A DNA stretch of 33,384 nucleotides from DTU049 sp033809015 (GTDB lineage: Bacteria; Bacteroidota; Bacteroidia; Bacteroidales; DTU049): assembly GCA_033809015.1 (NCBI GenBank), contig JAPXMM010000009.1, positions 1-33,384 on the forward strand, in the 5' to 3' direction. The position numbers were made by a program, and so were the translations under genes. This document shows positions 31,460-33,384 of this stretch, in pieces. Under the pieces are notes generated by a model. It was not told the DNA's origin and did no database searches. It saw only the letters and a program-made list of their open reading frames with translations. How positions within the stretch are numbered: position 1 is the stretch's first letter; every line of letters starts with the position of its first letter.

Positions 31460-32320
31460 CTAATTTTTAACAATTTTAATAGTTTTATTTATATTTTTAT
31501 CTTTTAATTGCACAATGTAAATGCCACTTGGATAATTCTGAAAGTCTATTTTATAAATATTATTATTTATTATACCATTATAGATTTCATTTCCTAATAA
31601 ATCGTAAATATTTACTTGTGAATTAATAGGGGCTTTTAAATATAAAAAATCACTAACAGGATTAGGATAAATCTGTGCAATATCTGAATAGCTATCATAT
31701 AATCCTCCAGTAGTAGAAATAGAAATAGCATCTATAGATCCTTCTGCTCCGTCACTCCCATAGTATACAAAAGCTAGCCTCAAATTATTACTACCAATGT
31801 AATCGGTTAAGTCTAATTGAGCATTTACCCACTCCCAACTAGTCCATGTAGATGTATCTGTAGTCATTTCAGTCCAGATAGTGTCTGTAAAATTTATACC
31901 ATCAGCAGCAGCTACTACATAAAGATCATAATTATTATACGGCTTTATGCCCCAATATTTAGACATTTGAAAGTAAAAGTTCAAAACTGCAGTCTGATAG
32001 CCAAACAGATTGATAGATTTTGTTATTAACCATTCATTTTGCCATTTGGATGTATCCGACTCATCATACAATACATGAACAAAATATTGACCATCAAGAG
32101 GGAAGCTACTAGCTTTTTCCCAAGTATATGAGCTGTCATTTATTATTTGTGACCAATCAGTGGGAGGAAATTCTACTCCTTCGAAGCTTTCCCAAAAGAT
32201 CATAGCATCTTTCAAATACATATTGTAATTAGGTTCAGAGGTAGTAGTATTCATTTTAGATTGAGCTGATAAAAAAGTAAAAAAACAAACCAATATGGTT
32301 GTTATTAAAAAATTTTTCAT
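31460..32320 (-). CDS. Secreted protein with choice-of-anchor J-like domain and T9SS type A sorting domain
   Basis: The 286-residue protein has a signal peptide (MKNFLITTILVCFFTFLSAQ) and a beta-rich domain at about 40-205. That domain contains FWESFEGVEFPPTDWSQI, WEKASSFPLDGQYFVHV, WLITKSINLFG and RLAFVYYGSDGAEGSIDAIS, typical of adhesin-like jelly-roll (choice-of-anchor J) domains. The last 70 residues are a type A sorting signal: IYPNPVSDFLYLKAP, VNIYDLLGNEIYNG, YPSGIYIVQLKD and KTIKIVKN. It should be exported by the type IX system and held at or released from the cell surface. The C69 dipeptidase follows 16 bp downstream. Confidence 0.9.
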   Translation of the reverse strand: MKNFLITTILVCFFTFLSAQSKMNTTTSEPNYNMYLKDAMIFWESFEGVEFPPTDWSQIINDSSYTWEKASSFPLDGQYFVHVLYDESDTSKWQNEWLITKSINLFGYQTAVLNFYFQMSKYWGIKPYNNYDLYVVAAADGINFTDTIWTEMTTDTSTWTSWEWVNAQLDLTDYIGSNNLRLAFVYYGSDGAEGSIDAISISTTGGLYDSYSDIAQIYPNPVSDFLYLKAPINSQVNIYDLLGNEIYNGIINNNIYKIDFQNYPSGIYIVQLKDKNINKTIKIVKN

Positions 32321-32341
32321 AAATTCAATAAATTATTTGTG

Positions 32342-32350
32342 GCAAAGTTA
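32342..32350 (-). promoter_or_regulatory. -7 box TAACTTTGC for the T9SS-protein/dipeptidase operon
   Basis: A perfect TAnnTTTGC lies on the minus strand, 21 bp before the ATG at 32320. Confidence 0.65.
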
Positions 32351-32420
32351 TATAATATTTTTCAGAAAAAATAAGAAAAGTATTAAATGAATTTTTTTAT
32401 TTTCTTTTGTAAAAAAAAAT

Positions 32421-32843
32421 ATGAAAAAATTATTAGCTGAATTAAAAATTTTTTTAATGAGAGGTAATGTGGTAGATATGGCAGTAGGTATAATAATAGG
32501 AGCTGCTTTTGGCAAAGTAGTATCTTCATTTGTAAATGATGTTCTAATGCCTCCAATATCTATATTAATAGGTAATACTAATTTTTCGGATCTTAATATT
32601 GTGCTGAAACAAGCTGTAGTAGAAGGATCTACAGTAGTATCACCTGCTATCACATGGAATTATGGTAATTTTATCCAAACTATCATAGACTTCATAATAG
32701 TAGGCACTGCCGTCTTTTTTGTAATCAAAGCCATGAATGAGCTGAGTCATAAAAAAGAAGAAGAACCTGCCAAAACACCAGAACCAACTAATGAAGAAAA
32801 ATTATTATCAGAAATTAGAGATTTATTGAAAAAAGAAAAATAA
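32421..32843 (+). CDS. mscL: Large-conductance mechanosensitive channel MscL
   Basis: MscL opens under membrane tension to release solutes during osmotic downshock. The 140-residue protein has the family start FLMRGNVVDMAVGIIIGAAF with the first pore helix, FVNDVLMPPISILIG after it, a periplasmic loop, a second helix at about 88-106 (FIQTIIDFIIVGTAVFFVI), and the C-terminal bundle EEKLLSEIRDLLKKE. A MITE-like repeat begins 5 bp after the stop. No clear promoter was found in the 100-bp gap shared with the divergent T9SS-protein operon. Confidence 0.97.
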   Translation: MKKLLAELKIFLMRGNVVDMAVGIIIGAAFGKVVSSFVNDVLMPPISILIGNTNFSDLNIVLKQAVVEGSTVVSPAITWNYGNFIQTIIDFIIVGTAVFFVIKAMNELSHKKEEEPAKTPEPTNEEKLLSEIRDLLKKEK

Positions 32844-32848
32844 ATTTT

Positions 32849-33025
32849 TTGAATTAAACGTTTAAGTAATAATTGTCTTTCTCTTGTGAACTCTGCGATT
32901 TCATTGTGCTATCAGTGGGTAATATTCTATATGTAAGTTTTTTAGCATAAAGACCAAAAAACTTCATATGCAAAGAACACAAAGAGATATATATTTTGGT
33001 GTTATTATCTAAATGCTTAATTCGA
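32849..33025. repeat. MITE-like element with the same ends but a different core (177 bp)
   Basis: The left end TTGAATTAAACGTTTAAGTA and the right end read inward as TCGAATTAAGCATTTAGATA match at 19 of 25 positions when extended to 25 bp. Both resemble the ends of the family at 7472, 17739, 25259 and 29518. The core differs: it lacks TAATACCGCATT and instead has CTTGTGAACTCTGCG and its partial mirror CAAAGAACACAAAGAG. The element lies between convergent mscL (5 bp away) and the Kazal lipoprotein gene (12 bp away) and carries no convincing gene. Confidence 0.65.
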
Positions 33026-33037
33026 TAATCTTTTAAT

Positions 33038-33256
33038 TCATTTACATACCCCTTTAGTGAAATGAGTGATACCATGACTAGCAGCCACGCAGTCATTAGA
33101 ATATGTTACTCCATCACAACCGCAAACAGGATCATAATTTTGTGGACAAATACCAGAATGCGTTTCTTCTAATTTGCTGTCGTAGCAATCATCTTTACTA
33201 CAACTAAAAAATAATGTAAATGTTATTAAAATAATTGCAAATAAATATTTTAGCAT
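33038..33256 (-). CDS. Small lipoprotein with a Kazal-type protease-inhibitor domain
   Basis: The 72-residue protein has a signal segment MLKYLFAIILITFTLFFSC, with the lipidated Cys at 19 followed by SKDD. It then has a compact domain with ICPQNYDPVCGCDGVTYSND and C-x14-C to the end. The Tyr-x-Pro-Val-Cys and Thr-Tyr-x-Asn-x-Cys pattern is that of Kazal domains, which inhibit serine proteases. Lys-Asp-Asp just after the lipidated Cys resembles the surface-export signal described for Capnocytophaga lipoproteins, so the inhibitor may face outward. No promoter was recognised. The target protease is unknown. Confidence 0.85.
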   Translation of the reverse strand: MLKYLFAIILITFTLFFSCSKDDCYDSKLEETHSGICPQNYDPVCGCDGVTYSNDCVAASHGITHFTKGVCK

Positions 33257-33337
33257 AGCTATTTACTTAATATAACGATATCAATCTATTAATTGTTATA
33301 ATCTTATTTTTATATTAATATTTATGTTATAAAAAAT

Positions 33338-33370
33338 AAAAAAACAGAGGCACCCTATGAGGTACCTCTG
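33338..33370 (-). terminator. Intrinsic terminator of a gene beyond the right edge
   Basis: CAGAGGCACC (33345-33354) and GGTACCTCTG (33361-33370) pair with one mismatch around a 6-nt loop. On the minus strand the hairpin is followed by a T7 tract (33344-33338). It therefore ends a minus-strand transcript entering from the right, about 80 bp before the Kazal lipoprotein start. Confidence 0.8.
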
Positions 33371-33384
33371 CCAAATAATAAGAT

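Noticed and set aside
32854..33096. 80-codon minus-strand frame overlapping the Kazal gene start side
   Set aside because: It lies mostly in the MITE-like repeat and overlaps the better supported Kazal frame, with no signal peptide or recognisable motif.

Overview
This window (33,384 bp, very AT-rich) reads as chromosomal DNA of a member of the Bacteroidota. Three lines of evidence support this. A protein at 31460-32320 ends in a type IX secretion sorting domain. There are two QueA-type paralogues, one short and one long, as Bacteroidota usually carry. Promoter-like TAnnTTTG(C) boxes, the Bacteroidota -7 element, precede at least eleven genes including a tRNA pair. I cannot place the organism below phylum with confidence.

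Layout. 1-2.2 kb: the tail of an IS1595-type transposase cut by the window edge, then a small membrane protein and nnr (NAD(P)HX repair). 2.3-7.3 kb, minus strand: two tRNA-Leu genes, queA copy 1, ispD, a terminator, then greA, a HIT protein, era and aroB. 7.7-9.3 kb, minus: prs-rplY. 9.6-14.9 kb, plus: two unknown envelope-type proteins, a GT4 and a GT2 glycosyltransferase separated by an IS1595-type transposase gene, and an AlkD-like DNA glycosylase. 15.1-16.4 kb: a DpnM-like adenine methylase followed by a DpnII-like nuclease gene cut to half length. 16.6-21.4 kb: dprA and mfd. 21.4-23.4 kb, minus: a MjaI-like restriction-modification cassette whose nuclease gene carries a one-base frameshift and whose methylase carries an extra C-terminal SNase-like domain. 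A 37-bp direct repeat made from the mfd 3' end flanks this cassette. 23.4-33.3 kb: a putative porin, miaA and a lipoprotein, queA copy 2, a SPOR protein, a C69 dipeptidase with a T9SS-secreted protein, mscL, and a Kazal-domain lipoprotein.

Two themes stand out. First, two unrelated type II restriction-modification systems have each kept an intact methylase and lost the nuclease, one by truncation and one by frameshift. Second, a dispersed family of intergenic elements shares a terminal sequence close to TTGAAATAGACGTTTAGAT. Two copies (29518-29766 and 32849-33025) have that end inverted at both termini, like MITEs, but have different cores. Other copies are partial and lie next to prs, rplY/tRNA, dprA/mfd, the porin gene and probably others.

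Most remaining genes are housekeeping: tRNA modification (queA x2, miaA), translation (rplY, era, tRNAs), DNA repair and uptake (mfd, dprA, AlkD), isoprenoid and aromatic synthesis (ispD, aroB) and nucleotide supply (prs). All calls are from reading the sequence only; no database search was run.
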